A DNA stretch of 13,016 bases. It comes from Chloroflexota bacterium (lineage in GTDB: Bacteria; Chloroflexota; Dehalococcoidia; DSTF01; JACRBR01). Under the pieces are notes generated by a model. That model was not told the origin of the DNA. It saw only the letters and a list, made by a program, of their open reading frames with translations, and ran no database searches. The stretch's first letter is position 1. Every line of letters begins with the position of its first letter. Positions 1 through 6,072 of this stretch are shown piece by piece. The DNA lies in contig JAKAMA010000023.1 in NCBI GenBank assembly GCA_021813085.1, positions 1 to 13,016 on the forward strand. The letters are read 5' to 3'. The position numbers were made by a program, and so were the translations under genes.

Positions 1-230
1 GCCCCCATGCGTTCGGCATCGAAGAGGTCGTCATCAAGCCATACATATGGTCGGGGATCGGCTAGCAGGAACTCCTCGGCGGCGGAAGACTTCCACCACC
101 AAGACCCACGGTTGTCGTGGTCCGCTCTGGGGATGACTGGCAATGGCCCCCACCCGAACAGCGGGGCGATCTCCTTGCGCTCAGCCATCAACCGGCGGAA
201 CAGCGCGTAGTCGAGGTCCTTCCGGCGCAT
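1..230 (-). CDS. Partial small protein with HAD-like C-terminal motif (3' end outside window)
   Basis: An open minus-strand frame runs off the left edge without a stop. From ATG 230 it begins MRRKDLDYALFRRLMAERKE and goes on through FGWGPLPVI, a WWWKSSAAEEF segment and RPYVWLDDDLFD. The pattern 'WK..a...fl....RP.vWlDDdl' resembles the C-terminal part of small bacterial HAD-domain proteins, where the paired acidic residues bind Mg2+. The N-terminal DxDG nucleophile motif of that family is not visible, so this is a tentative motif call and the gene may be truncated. The start is unresolved. ATG 230 shares a CATG palindrome with the divergent ATG at 229, ATG 188 would avoid overlap, GTG 263 is also in frame, and none has a convincing ribosome binding site. 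Codons near the edge are less GC-biased (TAT, GTA, CTA, AGA) than in neighbouring genes, which could mean acquired or decaying sequence. Confidence 0.45.
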   Translation of the reverse strand, partial: MRRKDLDYALFRRLMAERKEIAPLFGWGPLPVIPRADHDNRGSWWWKSSAAEEFLLADPRPYVWLDDDLFDAERMG

Positions 231-660
231 GTCCCAGCACGAGTTGAAGCTCGCGCAGAGCACGCTCCGTATCTCGTATTCGCTCGTGCGCGAGGTGCCC
301 GTGGCGCCGCCGGCGTGGTCCGCGCGCCAGCGCGCGCTCGCCGCGTTCCCGCACGGCCTGCCGCTGCCACCGGGCATGCGTATCGTCGGCGCTGGCGCTG
401 GCAAGGATCTGCCCTACCGGGTCGACGCTACGGCCCCGCTGCCGCCACAGGCTGTCGCCGCATACTACGGGGTGACGGGGACGACGGGCGGCTGGGCGCC
501 CAGCGCCGCTGGCACCCGGCCCGGCCGGATCGAGCTCCTGCACACCAACGCCCGGGGCAGCACCGACTTCGTCGCGCGTGTGGAGGTCACCGCGGACGGG
601 CGTGCCAGCCACGTCGTCATCGAGTTTTCGCCGCTGCCGCTGGTCCTCGGAGGGTTGTAG
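229..660 (+). CDS. Hypothetical protein, 143 aa, coupled to the GT87 gene
   Basis: I do not recognise this protein. It has no signal peptide or membrane segment. The convincing part begins near residue 44 (HGLPLPPGMRIVG) and continues through a PLPPQAVAAYY...GGW segment and two strand-like stretches ending VTADGRASHVVIEFSPLP. That pattern of a pair of helices, a GW turn and beta strands looks like a small alpha/beta domain. G/C dominates third codon positions throughout, which supports coding. Its TAG stop shares a G with the GTG start of the next gene, so the two are probably translated together. The start is uncertain: ATG 229 has only a weak GAGG 12 nt upstream and abuts the divergent gene. 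In-frame GTG 286, GTG 295, GTG 301 or ATG 373 would clear that overlap. The neighbour suggests a link to the envelope, but no function can be assigned. Confidence 0.6.
   Translation: MSQHELKLAQSTLRISYSLVREVPVAPPAWSARQRALAAFPHGLPLPPGMRIVGAGAGKDLPYRVDATAPLPPQAVAAYYGVTGTTGGWAPSAAGTRPGRIELLHTNARGSTDFVARVEVTADGRASHVVIEFSPLPLVLGGL
649..654 (+). promoter_or_regulatory. Ribosome binding site fixing the GT87 start
   Basis: GGAGGG lies 5 nt before GTG 660. It supports a GTG start that overlaps the preceding TAG stop, rather than the much longer reading frame that stays open upstream to about position 117. Confidence 0.75.
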
Positions 661-2057
661 TGACGCGCGCGGCAGCGAGGCCTGTGGCCGCGTGGCGAGC
701 ATGGGCGACCATCGCCCGGCCGCGGATGCGCGTCTGCTCGCTCGGCCGGCCGCGGGACGAGGCTGCGGACCGGCTCGCCGCGCTTGGCCGCTGCCTCGTC
801 CCGGTGCTGCTGCTGCTGTTCGCCGGCTGCGAGGCCAGCGTGCTGGCCGCTTGGCTGCCGGGCACGCTGCACCAGTGGTGGCGCGCCGGGCCGCTGGCGG
901 CCGGGGACCGCCCGATGGGCGACTGGAGCGTCTTCTACGATTCCGCGAAGCACTTCTCGCCGAACGGGCTGTACAACCCTGGCCTGGCAGTGATCGAGCG
1001 GCCGCTTACACTCCTCTCGATGGCCACGGCGTACCGGCTGTACGTCGCGCTGGCGGCACTGGCGGTGTTGGCGACGGCGTTCCTCGCGCAGCGGTACGTG
1101 CGTTCGCCGGAAGCGAAGCTGGCCGTCGTCCTGGGCGTGGTCGCGCTTCCGGAGATGCAGTTCGCGCTGCGCGGGGCCGTGCTGACCCCGTTCCTGGCCC
1201 TGGGGACGCTCGCGGGGTTCCTGCTGCTGGAACGGCATCCGGCGCGCGCCGGCGCCTGCTTCGCGGTGCTGATGCTGAAGCCATCGTTTGCGCCGCTCCT
1301 GGTGTTGTACCTGGTGTTCCGGCGGCAGTGGCGCGCGCTCGCCGTCATGGCCGCCGTGACCGCCGCGATGAGCGCGGCCGGCTTCGCCGCGATGGGGGGC
1401 GGCTACGCGCTCACGTATGCGCGTCTGCCGTTTTCTCTCGGCGCGAGCCAGGGGGGCTGGCTCTCGCCGACGGCGCAGACGTGGCAGCACTCGTGGCCGG
1501 GCGTCCTCATCAGCGCCGGCATCACGCCGCGGCCCGTGCTGTGGCTGGAGCTGGTGCTGCTGAGCCTCGTCACGATCTCTGTCGCCTGGCGCAGGACGGA
1601 CATCGACACGCAGGCGGCGGTGACGGCGCTCGGCATGTTGCTGGTCACGCCGTACGCGATGTCCTATGACTGGGCGCTGCTCGCCGTCGGTGGCGTGCTG
1701 CTCCTGCGTGCCGGGGGGCGGGCCCGGGCGCTCGTGCCGTTCCTGCTCGTCGGCGGGTTCGCGGCGGCTGTGCTCACACAGGCGGCGACGCCGTACCCGC
1801 CGCCGCCACTGGTGATCCGGGACGGGGCGCCGCTCTGGTCGCACGCCACGTACGGGTTCTACTGGAGCGCCCCGTTCGCGCTGGTCGCGATCATGGCCCT
1901 GGCGGTCGCTGGACGGCGCGCCAGGCGCGCGTCCGCCGGCCGGCCGCTGCCGGTGCGCCCCCGCGTCGAAGGCGTGACCGGACTCGGAGCGATCGGCGAG
2001 CGCGACGCGCGCAAGGCGGCGTGGGCGTCGCTACTTGCCGCTGATGATGTTGCGTAA
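660..2057 (+). CDS. GT87/DUF2029-type integral membrane glycosyltransferase
   Basis: This 465-aa polytopic membrane protein is probably a polyprenyl-phosphate-sugar-dependent mannosyl- or other glycosyltransferase of GT family 87, building cell-envelope glycolipid or polysaccharide. After a short Arg-rich N-terminus, the first membrane helix covers about residues 42-66. An extracytoplasmic loop carries the family-type acidic motif GDWSVFYDSAKHF (87-99) followed by NGLYNP. Further hydrophobic helices follow at roughly 125-145, 153-165, 175-190, 198-220, 226-245, 293-309, 318-332, 337-350, 358-373 and 401-417. The LKPSFAPLLVLYL motif (206-218) before a basic RRQWRAL turn, and YDWALL (336-341), are typical of DUF2029 proteins, and the length is normal. 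The charged tail after residue 418 is cytoplasmic-like, and its final 27 nt overlap the convergent zinc-ribbon gene. Family is well supported; donor and acceptor sugars are unknown. Confidence 0.8.
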   Translation: MTRAAARPVAAWRAWATIARPRMRVCSLGRPRDEAADRLAALGRCLVPVLLLLFAGCEASVLAAWLPGTLHQWWRAGPLAAGDRPMGDWSVFYDSAKHFSPNGLYNPGLAVIERPLTLLSMATAYRLYVALAALAVLATAFLAQRYVRSPEAKLAVVLGVVALPEMQFALRGAVLTPFLALGTLAGFLLLERHPARAGACFAVLMLKPSFAPLLVLYLVFRRQWRALAVMAAVTAAMSAAGFAAMGGGYALTYARLPFSLGASQGGWLSPTAQTWQHSWPGVLISAGITPRPVLWLELVLLSLVTISVAWRRTDIDTQAAVTALGMLLVTPYAMSYDWALLAVGGVLLLRAGGRARALVPFLLVGGFAAAVLTQAATPYPPPPLVIRDGAPLWSHATYGFYWSAPFALVAIMALAVAGRRARRASAGRPLPVRPRVEGVTGLGAIGERDARKAAWASLLAADDVA

Positions 2058-2477
2058 CCGCTCGATGAGCGTGCGCTGGAATCCCCGCTCGCGCTCGGCG
2101 TTCCAGGAGTGTTCGGCACGGGCGGCGCGCTTCATGCCCGCCATGCGGTCGCGCATCAGCGCGCGGACGCGCTCCGCGCCGCCGTCATCGATCCAGAAGC
2201 CGTGCTCGTCGTCGCAGGCGTCGAGCTCCAGGTTCTCGCCGCGGAAGTCGAACGCGGCCATCGGCTTGCCGCACGAGGGGCACTTGAGCGTGCTCTCGCG
2301 CTCGGCGTATTCGATCGTGCCGGCGAGCGCGTCGCCGCTGGCGGCGGTCGCCTCCAGCTCCTCGAACTCGTGCAGGTCAAACCAGCCGCCCTTGCAGGTG
2401 GGGCAGCGCTGGTACGGGACGGCGTGATCTTCGCCGGCCTGCAACTGCGCGCCGTCGCGCGGGCATGTGAGCGCCAT
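2031..2477 (-). CDS. Two-zinc-ribbon (zf-TFIIB-like) protein, 148 aa
   Basis: This small cytosolic protein has two TFIIB-type zinc-ribbon units. The first spans about residues 3-42: CPRDGAQL, then CPTCKGGWFDLHEFEEL. The second spans 64-105: LKCPSCGKPM, then DACDDEHGFWIDDGGAERV. The CPxCxGxWxD..E pattern is diagnostic of the family. Two ligand positions are atypical: the first knuckle has C5-x2-D8 instead of CxxC, and the last has C88 followed by H92 instead of a second Cys. The zinc sites may thus use Asp/His ligands or be partly empty. The C-terminal 45 residues are Arg-rich and helical (MRDRMAGMKRAARAEHSW). The start at 2477 is set by a strong GGAGG; the frame stays open upstream to 2687, but that part reads as random sequence. 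Members of this family are mostly uncharacterised, so no specific role is claimed. Confidence 0.8.
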   Translation of the reverse strand: MALTCPRDGAQLQAGEDHAVPYQRCPTCKGGWFDLHEFEELEATAASGDALAGTIEYAERESTLKCPSCGKPMAAFDFRGENLELDACDDEHGFWIDDGGAERVRALMRDRMAGMKRAARAEHSWNAERERGFQRTLIERLRNIISGK

Positions 2478-2482
2478 CGGTA

Positions 2483-2487
2483 CCTCC
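2483..2487 (-). promoter_or_regulatory. Ribosome binding site of the zinc-ribbon gene
   Basis: Read on the minus strand this is GGAGG, 5 nt before ATG 2477. It decides between this start and the longer open frame reaching 2687. Confidence 0.75.
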
Positions 2488-2516
2488 TCTATGTGGGGCT
2501 GCCATCGCCTGCGTCC

Positions 2517-2522
2517 ATCATA
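2517..2522 (-). promoter_or_regulatory. Possible -10 element for the zinc-ribbon gene
   Basis: The minus strand reads TATGAT, close to the TATAAT consensus, about 40 nt before the start codon. A TTGCAT that could be a -35 lies 20 nt further upstream (2543-2548), which is longer than the usual 16-18 nt spacing. The call therefore rests on the -10 alone. Confidence 0.25.
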
Positions 2523-2640
2523 GGCGATCGCGCACCGCGCGCATGCAACAGAACCGTTGCGCGGCGGCACTCGTGCATCGGCGCGCGCCGTGCTACACAG
2601 GACGCGGCGCCGCCCGCGCGGGCGGCGCGCGCAGTCTGAC

Positions 2641-2645
2641 AGGAG
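2641..2645 (+). promoter_or_regulatory. Ribosome binding site of the flavin monooxygenase gene
   Basis: AGGAG sits 7 nt before ATG 2653. It supports this start over ATG 2557 in the same frame, whose first 32 residues are an Arg-rich, non-conserved extension. Confidence 0.75.
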
Positions 2646-2652
2646 CATCGGC

Positions 2653-3897
2653 ATGGCCACCGGGCGCCTCGGGTTCGGCATCTTCATGGCGCCGTTCCAC
2701 CGGCTGGGCGAGCACCCGACGCTGGCGCTGCGCCGAGACCTCGACCTGATCGCCTGGCTCGACGAGCTGGGCTACGACGAGGCGTGGGTCGGCGAGCACC
2801 ACTCCGGCGGCTGGGAGACCATCGCCAGCCCGGAGATGTTCCTCGCGGCGGCGGGCGAGCGGACGCAGCGCATCCGCCTGGGCACGGGCGTCGTCAGCAT
2901 CCCCTACCACCATCCGTTCCACGTCGCGGACCGCATCGTGCTCCTCGACCATCTGACGCGCGGCCGCGCGATGCTCGGCGTCGGGCCGGGCCAGTTGCCG
3001 GCCGATGCGTACATGCTCGGCATCGACCCGGCGACGCAGCGCGCCCGGATGGACGAGGGTTTGGGGTTGATCATCCGCCTGCTGACCGAAGAAGCGCCGA
3101 TCACGTACGAGGGCGAGTGGTTCCGGCTGCGGGAGGCGCAGCTCCAGCTCAAGCCGCTGCAGCGGCCGACGGTGCCGATGGCCGTCGCATCGACGATCAG
3201 TCCGGCGGGGATGACGACGGCGGGGAAGCACGGTGTCGGCGTGCTGTCGGTGGGCTCGTACTCGCACGAGGGGCTGCAGGCGCTGACGACGCAGTGGTCC
3301 TTCTGCGAACAGGCGGCCGCGGAGGCCGGACGGCCCGCGCCGGACCGCGCGGGCTGGCGCGTCGTCATGCCGTTCCACCTCGCCGAGACGAAGGAGCGGG
3401 CGATCGAGCAGGCGGAGGATGGGCTGCTGAAGTGGCAGAATGACTACTTCGCGAAGACGTTCGGGGTCTACAACAACATGGAGTTCAAGACGGGGCGCGA
3501 GCTGGCAGAGCAGCTCAACGGCGTCGGCTTCATCATCGGCACGCCGGACGACGCGATCGAGAGCATCAGGAAGCTCCAGCAGCTATCGGGCGGCTTCGGG
3601 GCGTTTCTCGGGCTCGCGCACGAGTGGGCGGAGCGCGAGAAGACGCTGCACAGCTTCGAGCTGATGGCGCGCTACGTGATGCCGGAGTTCCAGGACCAGA
3701 ATACGTGGCTGCGCCGCTCGAACGAGTGGACGCAGGCGCACAAGGAAGGACTGATCGGCGGCACGCGCGCGGCGATCTTCAAGGCGATCGCGGAGCACAG
3801 GGACGCGGCGCCGCTGCTGCCGGGCATGATCCAGCAGGCGGCGGCGCAGGCGGCGCCACCCCCGCCCGCGGCGGAGGATGCGGCCAGCCAGCGGTAG
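2653..3897 (+). CDS. LLM-class flavin monooxygenase, limonene 1,2-monooxygenase-like
   Basis: This 414-aa cytosolic TIM-barrel enzyme belongs to the bacterial luciferase-like family, which uses reduced FMN/FAD and O2 to insert one oxygen atom into an organic substrate. The N-terminus LRFG-like 'RLGFGIFMAPFH' (5-16), the EAWVGEHHSGGWETIASPE block (43-61), RLGTGVVSIPYHHPFHVADR (75-94), the GVGPGQLPADAYMLGIDP segment (109-126) and GTPDDAIESI (316-325) follow the order of Rhodococcus limonene 1,2-monooxygenase and relatives. Length matches that group. The last 25 residues (QQAAAQAAPPPPAAEDAASQR) are a low-complexity tail. It stands alone with its own ribosome binding site, and no flavin reductase is adjacent, so a reductase elsewhere would have to supply reduced flavin. 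Family is very secure. Substrate is not: limonene-like naming is common for this subgroup and unproven, but terpenes or other hydrophobic compounds are plausible. Confidence 0.88.
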   Translation: MATGRLGFGIFMAPFHRLGEHPTLALRRDLDLIAWLDELGYDEAWVGEHHSGGWETIASPEMFLAAAGERTQRIRLGTGVVSIPYHHPFHVADRIVLLDHLTRGRAMLGVGPGQLPADAYMLGIDPATQRARMDEGLGLIIRLLTEEAPITYEGEWFRLREAQLQLKPLQRPTVPMAVASTISPAGMTTAGKHGVGVLSVGSYSHEGLQALTTQWSFCEQAAAEAGRPAPDRAGWRVVMPFHLAETKERAIEQAEDGLLKWQNDYFAKTFGVYNNMEFKTGRELAEQLNGVGFIIGTPDDAIESIRKLQQLSGGFGAFLGLAHEWAEREKTLHSFELMARYVMPEFQDQNTWLRRSNEWTQAHKEGLIGGTRAAIFKAIAEHRDAAPLLPGMIQQAAAQAAPPPPAAEDAASQR

Positions 3898-3997
3898 CGA
3901 CGAGCGGGGATGGCCTGGCACCGGATCGACGTCGGGCGAGCGCCAGCAGGCGCGCATCGCAGGTGCGGACGTGAAGGCTGGCCGGCGACGGACGGCA

Positions 3998-4006
3998 TGC
4001 TATAAC
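3998..4006 (+). promoter_or_regulatory. Extended -10 promoter of tRNA-Tyr
   Basis: TGC-TATAAC is an extended -10 element (TGn plus a five-of-six match to TATAAT) ending 8 nt before the tRNA 5' end. It would start transcription within a few nucleotides of the mature tRNA. No good -35 is visible at the expected distance, as is common for extended -10 promoters. Confidence 0.55.
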
Positions 4007-4014
4007 TGAGCGTC

Positions 4015-4091
4015 CCCAGGGTAGCCAAGCGGCCTAAGGCAACGGTCTGTAAAACCGTGTATCGGTGGTTCGAATCCACCCCCTGGGACCA
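4015..4091 (+). tRNA. tRNA-Tyr (GUA), CCA encoded, short variable loop
   Basis: A full cloverleaf can be drawn. The acceptor stem pairs CCCAGGG (4015-4021) with CCCTGGG (4081-4087), followed by discriminator A4088 and genomic CCA (4089-4091). The D stem pairs GCC (4024-4026) with GGC (4038-4040). The anticodon stem ACGGT (4042-4046) pairs with ACCGT (4054-4058) around loop CTGTAAA, giving anticodon GTA (4049-4051). The T stem is GGTGG/CCACC with loop TTCGAAT. The variable region is only five nucleotides, GTATC (4059-4063), whereas bacterial tRNA-Tyr normally has a long class II variable arm. The D arm has only three pairs and an enlarged loop, as class II tRNAs do, so the molecule looks like a class II tRNA without its long arm. 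All stems pair perfectly, which argues for a functional gene. Confidence 0.92.
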
Positions 4092-4252
4092 CCCCCGTAG
4101 CATCGAAATCGGCGTCATGCCCGCACATCGAGATCACCCGCCGTTACCTCGCTTCAAGGCAGAATACGGGGCGCAGCAGGATGCGTCTGGCGCTCCGCGC
4201 GATGTCTCGATGAACGCTCGTTGAGCGCCGAACCCTCACGAAGGGCTCGCCC
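4092..4252. other. Spacer between tRNA-Tyr and the LPATG gene
   Basis: No gene is supported here. The tRNA is not followed by a clear terminator. The only structure seen is the pair of hairpins nearest the LPATG gene stop, listed separately. No copy of the tRNA 3' end, which would mark an attachment site, was found here or elsewhere in the window. Confidence 0.5.
4214..4247 (-). terminator. Two adjacent stem-loops downstream of the LPATG gene, possible terminator
   Basis: On the minus strand, just past the TAG stop, AGCCCT (4247-4242) can pair with AGGGTT (4236-4231) around a 5-nt loop. GCGCTC (4228-4223) can then pair with GAGCGT (4219-4214) around a 3-nt loop. Both stems are about 6 bp and include a G-U pair. 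There is no following T-run, so termination is only a possibility. Confidence 0.3.
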
Positions 4253-5320
4253 CTATCGCCGCGACAGCTTCCCGCGCCCGGCGGCGGCCAGGAGCGCCGT
4301 CCCGAGTGCCATGGAGATCGCCGCGACCACCGACGCCAGGGCGTCCGAGCCGTGAGACGAGCTTCCGTCTCCGGTGGCCGGCAGCTCTGGCGCGCCCCCC
4401 GGGACGCCGCCTGCGCCTGCCGCGCCGCCGGCGTTCGAGGGCTCGATGCCGCTGGCCGGCGGCGGGACGATCCCTCCTGCGCCTGCGGGTGTTGAGGTGC
4501 TGGTGGAAGCGGGCGCCGCGGTGCTCGTCACACCCGGCGTGTCTGTCGCGGTGGCGGCCGCCGCCCCCACGGGCGTGTTCGTCGCGACAGCGGTGTTCGT
4601 GAGGGTTGGCGTGTCCGTCGCCAGCGGCGTACCGGTGGGCGTCGGGGTACCAGTCGGCGTCAGAGTATGGGTCGGTGTCGGGGTGTTGGTCGGCAGCACC
4701 GTGTCGGTCGGTGTGGGGGTGGGGGTGCCGGTCAGCGTCGGCGTGGGCGTCGGCGGCAGCGTCGTGAAGTAGACGACCTTCTGTCCGGGCGTCCACAGGC
4801 AGTCGTTGGACCACACGCTGGGCGGGAAGCTCGCGAACACGGTCCCCGATGAGCAGTCGGACCAGCCCGACGTCGCATCCTGGTTGTCCCACCAGCGGTA
4901 GTTCACGTCCGCACCGAACACCACCCATGCATAGCCGGTCGGTAACACGAGATCGGCGAACGTGACCGTGTAGTCCGCCTCGGTCGTGGTGAGGCTCACC
5001 GAGCCGGAGCGAAGCAGGTTCCGGGGGACGCCGCCGACATCGTCGTACACGCCGACCTTGATCGTCCCGCTCGCGCTCCGCGACTGGACGTGCATGGTCA
5101 CGCGGTCCGCGGGCTCGGCGTTCGTCGCGATGCGCGCCGCCACCTCCATCTGTGCGTTGCCGTTGAGGCTCGACGTGCCGGCCGTGCTCGTCAGCCCCAC
5201 GGTGGCGGAATAGGCACCCACCGTGTACCGGTTGCCGCTGCCACCGACCGTGAACACCACCGCGGCAGTCGCCGCGAGCGCCAGCGCGAGGGCAACCGTT
5301 CCGAGGATTCTTCGGATCAT
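4253..5320 (-). CDS. Secreted PT-repeat surface protein with LPATG sortase signal
   Basis: This 355-aa protein is built like a sortase-anchored surface protein. It has a signal peptide (MIRR, then a hydrophobic core at about 5-25), an ectodomain (about 30-188), a Pro/Thr-rich spacer (about 188-280), a Gly/Ala/Pro stretch, then ELPATG (312-317), a hydrophobic segment (about 327-347) and a basic tail RGKLSRR. The LPxTG-hydrophobic-positive order is the classic cell-wall sorting signal. The ectodomain contains a Thr/Val-rich strand pattern with [17 protein letters not shown] (87-103), resembling beta-sandwich modules of extracellular proteins, and one possible disulfide pair, C156 and C174. I cannot assign binding or enzymatic activity. 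ATG 5320 is preceded by GGAGG at a rather long 11-nt spacing. No sortase gene is in the window. The gene points away from the recombinase remnant beside it, and both may be accessory. Confidence 0.8.
   Translation of the reverse strand: MIRRILGTVALALALAATAAVVFTVGGSGNRYTVGAYSATVGLTSTAGTSSLNGNAQMEVAARIATNAEPADRVTMHVQSRSASGTIKVGVYDDVGGVPRNLLRSGSVSLTTTEADYTVTFADLVLPTGYAWVVFGADVNYRWWDNQDATSGWSDCSSGTVFASFPPSVWSNDCLWTPGQKVVYFTTLPPTPTPTLTGTPTPTPTDTVLPTNTPTPTHTLTPTGTPTPTGTPLATDTPTLTNTAVATNTPVGAAAATATDTPGVTSTAAPASTSTSTPAGAGGIVPPPASGIEPSNAGGAAGAGGVPGGAPELPATGDGSSSHGSDALASVVAAISMALGTALLAAAGRGKLSRR
4370..4384 (-). other. Coding site for the LPATG sortase motif
   Basis: These 15 bases encode Leu-Pro-Ala-Thr-Gly (residues 313-317). 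They are followed by a Ser/Gly linker, a membrane-length hydrophobic segment and a terminal Arg/Lys cluster, the arrangement sortases cleave between Thr and Gly. Confidence 0.75.
4601..4759 (-). repeat. Low-complexity PT-repeat coding tract
   Basis: About 53 codons (residues 188-240) are dominated by Pro-Thr pairs in units such as TPTPT, TGTPTPT and TNTPTPT. On the plus strand the DNA reads as imperfect GTCGGCGTC/GGTGTGGGG-type repeats. Such tracts form extended, often glycosylated stalks that hold ectodomains away from the cell, and they are prone to slippage and length variation. Confidence 0.75.
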
Positions 5321-5331
5321 GAGCGAGTTTG

Positions 5332-5336
5332 CCTCC
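5332..5336 (-). promoter_or_regulatory. Ribosome binding site of the LPATG protein gene
   Basis: The minus strand reads GGAGG 11 nt before ATG 5320. The spacing is longer than at the other genes here, but no better start is available, because the signal peptide begins directly at this ATG. Confidence 0.5.
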
Positions 5337-5486
5337 TCGTTTCTTGATCAGTCCTGGTTGCCTGGCCGGGACCCACAAGGAAGCTTCGGCATCGGATCGG
5401 CGCGCTTCGTGGACCGTAAGGCACAGATTTGGAGTGTGCCGTTGGATACATGCCTTGACGGGGGGTTCCATTCGAAGAGGACGAGT

Positions 5487-5895
5487 TGTCCGTCGATCAA
5501 CCGCTACCGGGGCAAGGGCGGCAAGCAGGGCAAGCGGGAGCTGCCGCAGCCCGCATGTGGCGCGCTCATGGCGGCGCTGTCGGCCCTTGGGCGGCGACCC
5601 GGCGACCATCGGGGCAGAGGCGTCGCTGTGGCCGGCACGGCGGGGCGACACGCGCGGCATCACGAGCGGCGCCTTCTACGGCAACCTGCAGCGCTCCTTC
5701 CGGCTCGCCGGGCTGCCACCGGTCGGCGCGCACATCTTCCGGCACTCCGCGGCGAAGCTCCGGCGCGACGCCGGCGAGAGCATCGAGGACGGCAGCCGCT
5801 TCCTCGGCCACTCGTCCCTGGCAGTGACCACGAACCGATGGTGGAAGGTCGATGCGGTCCGCGCGCAGGCGTCCATAGCCGTGCGCCGCGCGTGA
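5487..5895 (+). pseudogene. Tyrosine recombinase (phage-integrase family) remnant, frameshifted and truncated
   Basis: The C-terminal catalytic domain of a Xer/phage-type integrase is recognisable but broken. One frame gives NRYRGKGGKQGKRELPQPA and a helix to about 5585; GKGGK (5511-5525) is the beta-hairpin carrying the catalytic Lys. The rest is in another frame: SLWPARRGDTRGITSGAFY, then HIFRHSAAKL with the H-x-x-R motif at 5731-5742, and RFLGHSSLAVTT. A net frameshift falls at about 5585-5605. The segment carrying the first catalytic Arg and the whole core-binding domain are missing upstream. After LGHSSLAVTT the expected tyrosine nucleophile is replaced by NRWWKV, so no active enzyme could be made even if the frame were restored. 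This is a dead relic of an integrated element. The 166 bp between it and the LPATG gene hold no gene I can support. Confidence 0.75.
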
Positions 5896-6072
5896 AACGC
5901 CGGCCAGAGCGCCGATTCCGTCCGCCGCCTCCAGCGCCGTGCGCCCGGGTTGCTGTCAGCGGGATTGTTCCCGGCTCCATACACTGTCTCCGATATGGAC
6001 GCATCGAAGTTGCGGTGGGACCAGGACGTGCGTGGTGACCGCGCTCTCCGACGGCCCCGGCGGTGCGGACTC

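Noticed and set aside
465..1844. 459-codon minus-strand frame
   Set aside because: It is the complement of the GT87 gene and encodes an Arg/Gln/His-rich non-protein-like sequence. The membrane-protein reading on the plus strand is clearly the real one.
3672..4118. 148-codon minus-strand frame containing GVDSNHRYTV
   Set aside because: This peptide is the well-known artefact of translating the antisense strand of a tRNA gene, here tRNA-Tyr. The rest is antisense to the flavoenzyme gene.
4601..4765. Repeat tract considered as a CRISPR or iteron array
   Set aside because: The units are irregular, short and in frame with Pro-Thr codons, with no constant repeat/spacer alternation.
4374..4772. 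132-codon plus-strand Val/Gly repeat protein
   Set aside because: It is the antisense image of the Pro/Thr tract in the LPATG protein and has no independent support.
4236..5663. 475-codon minus-strand frame rich in His/Asp repeats
   Set aside because: It is a shifted reading of the PT-repeat surface-protein gene. The [13 protein letters not shown] repeats are the frame-shifted image of Pro-Thr codons, and no signal peptide or anchor is present.
5950..5985. Possible promoter upstream of the lipoprotein gene (TTGCTG and TACACT)
   Set aside because: The two boxes are 24 nt apart, too far for a sigma-70 promoter, and the -10 match is poor.
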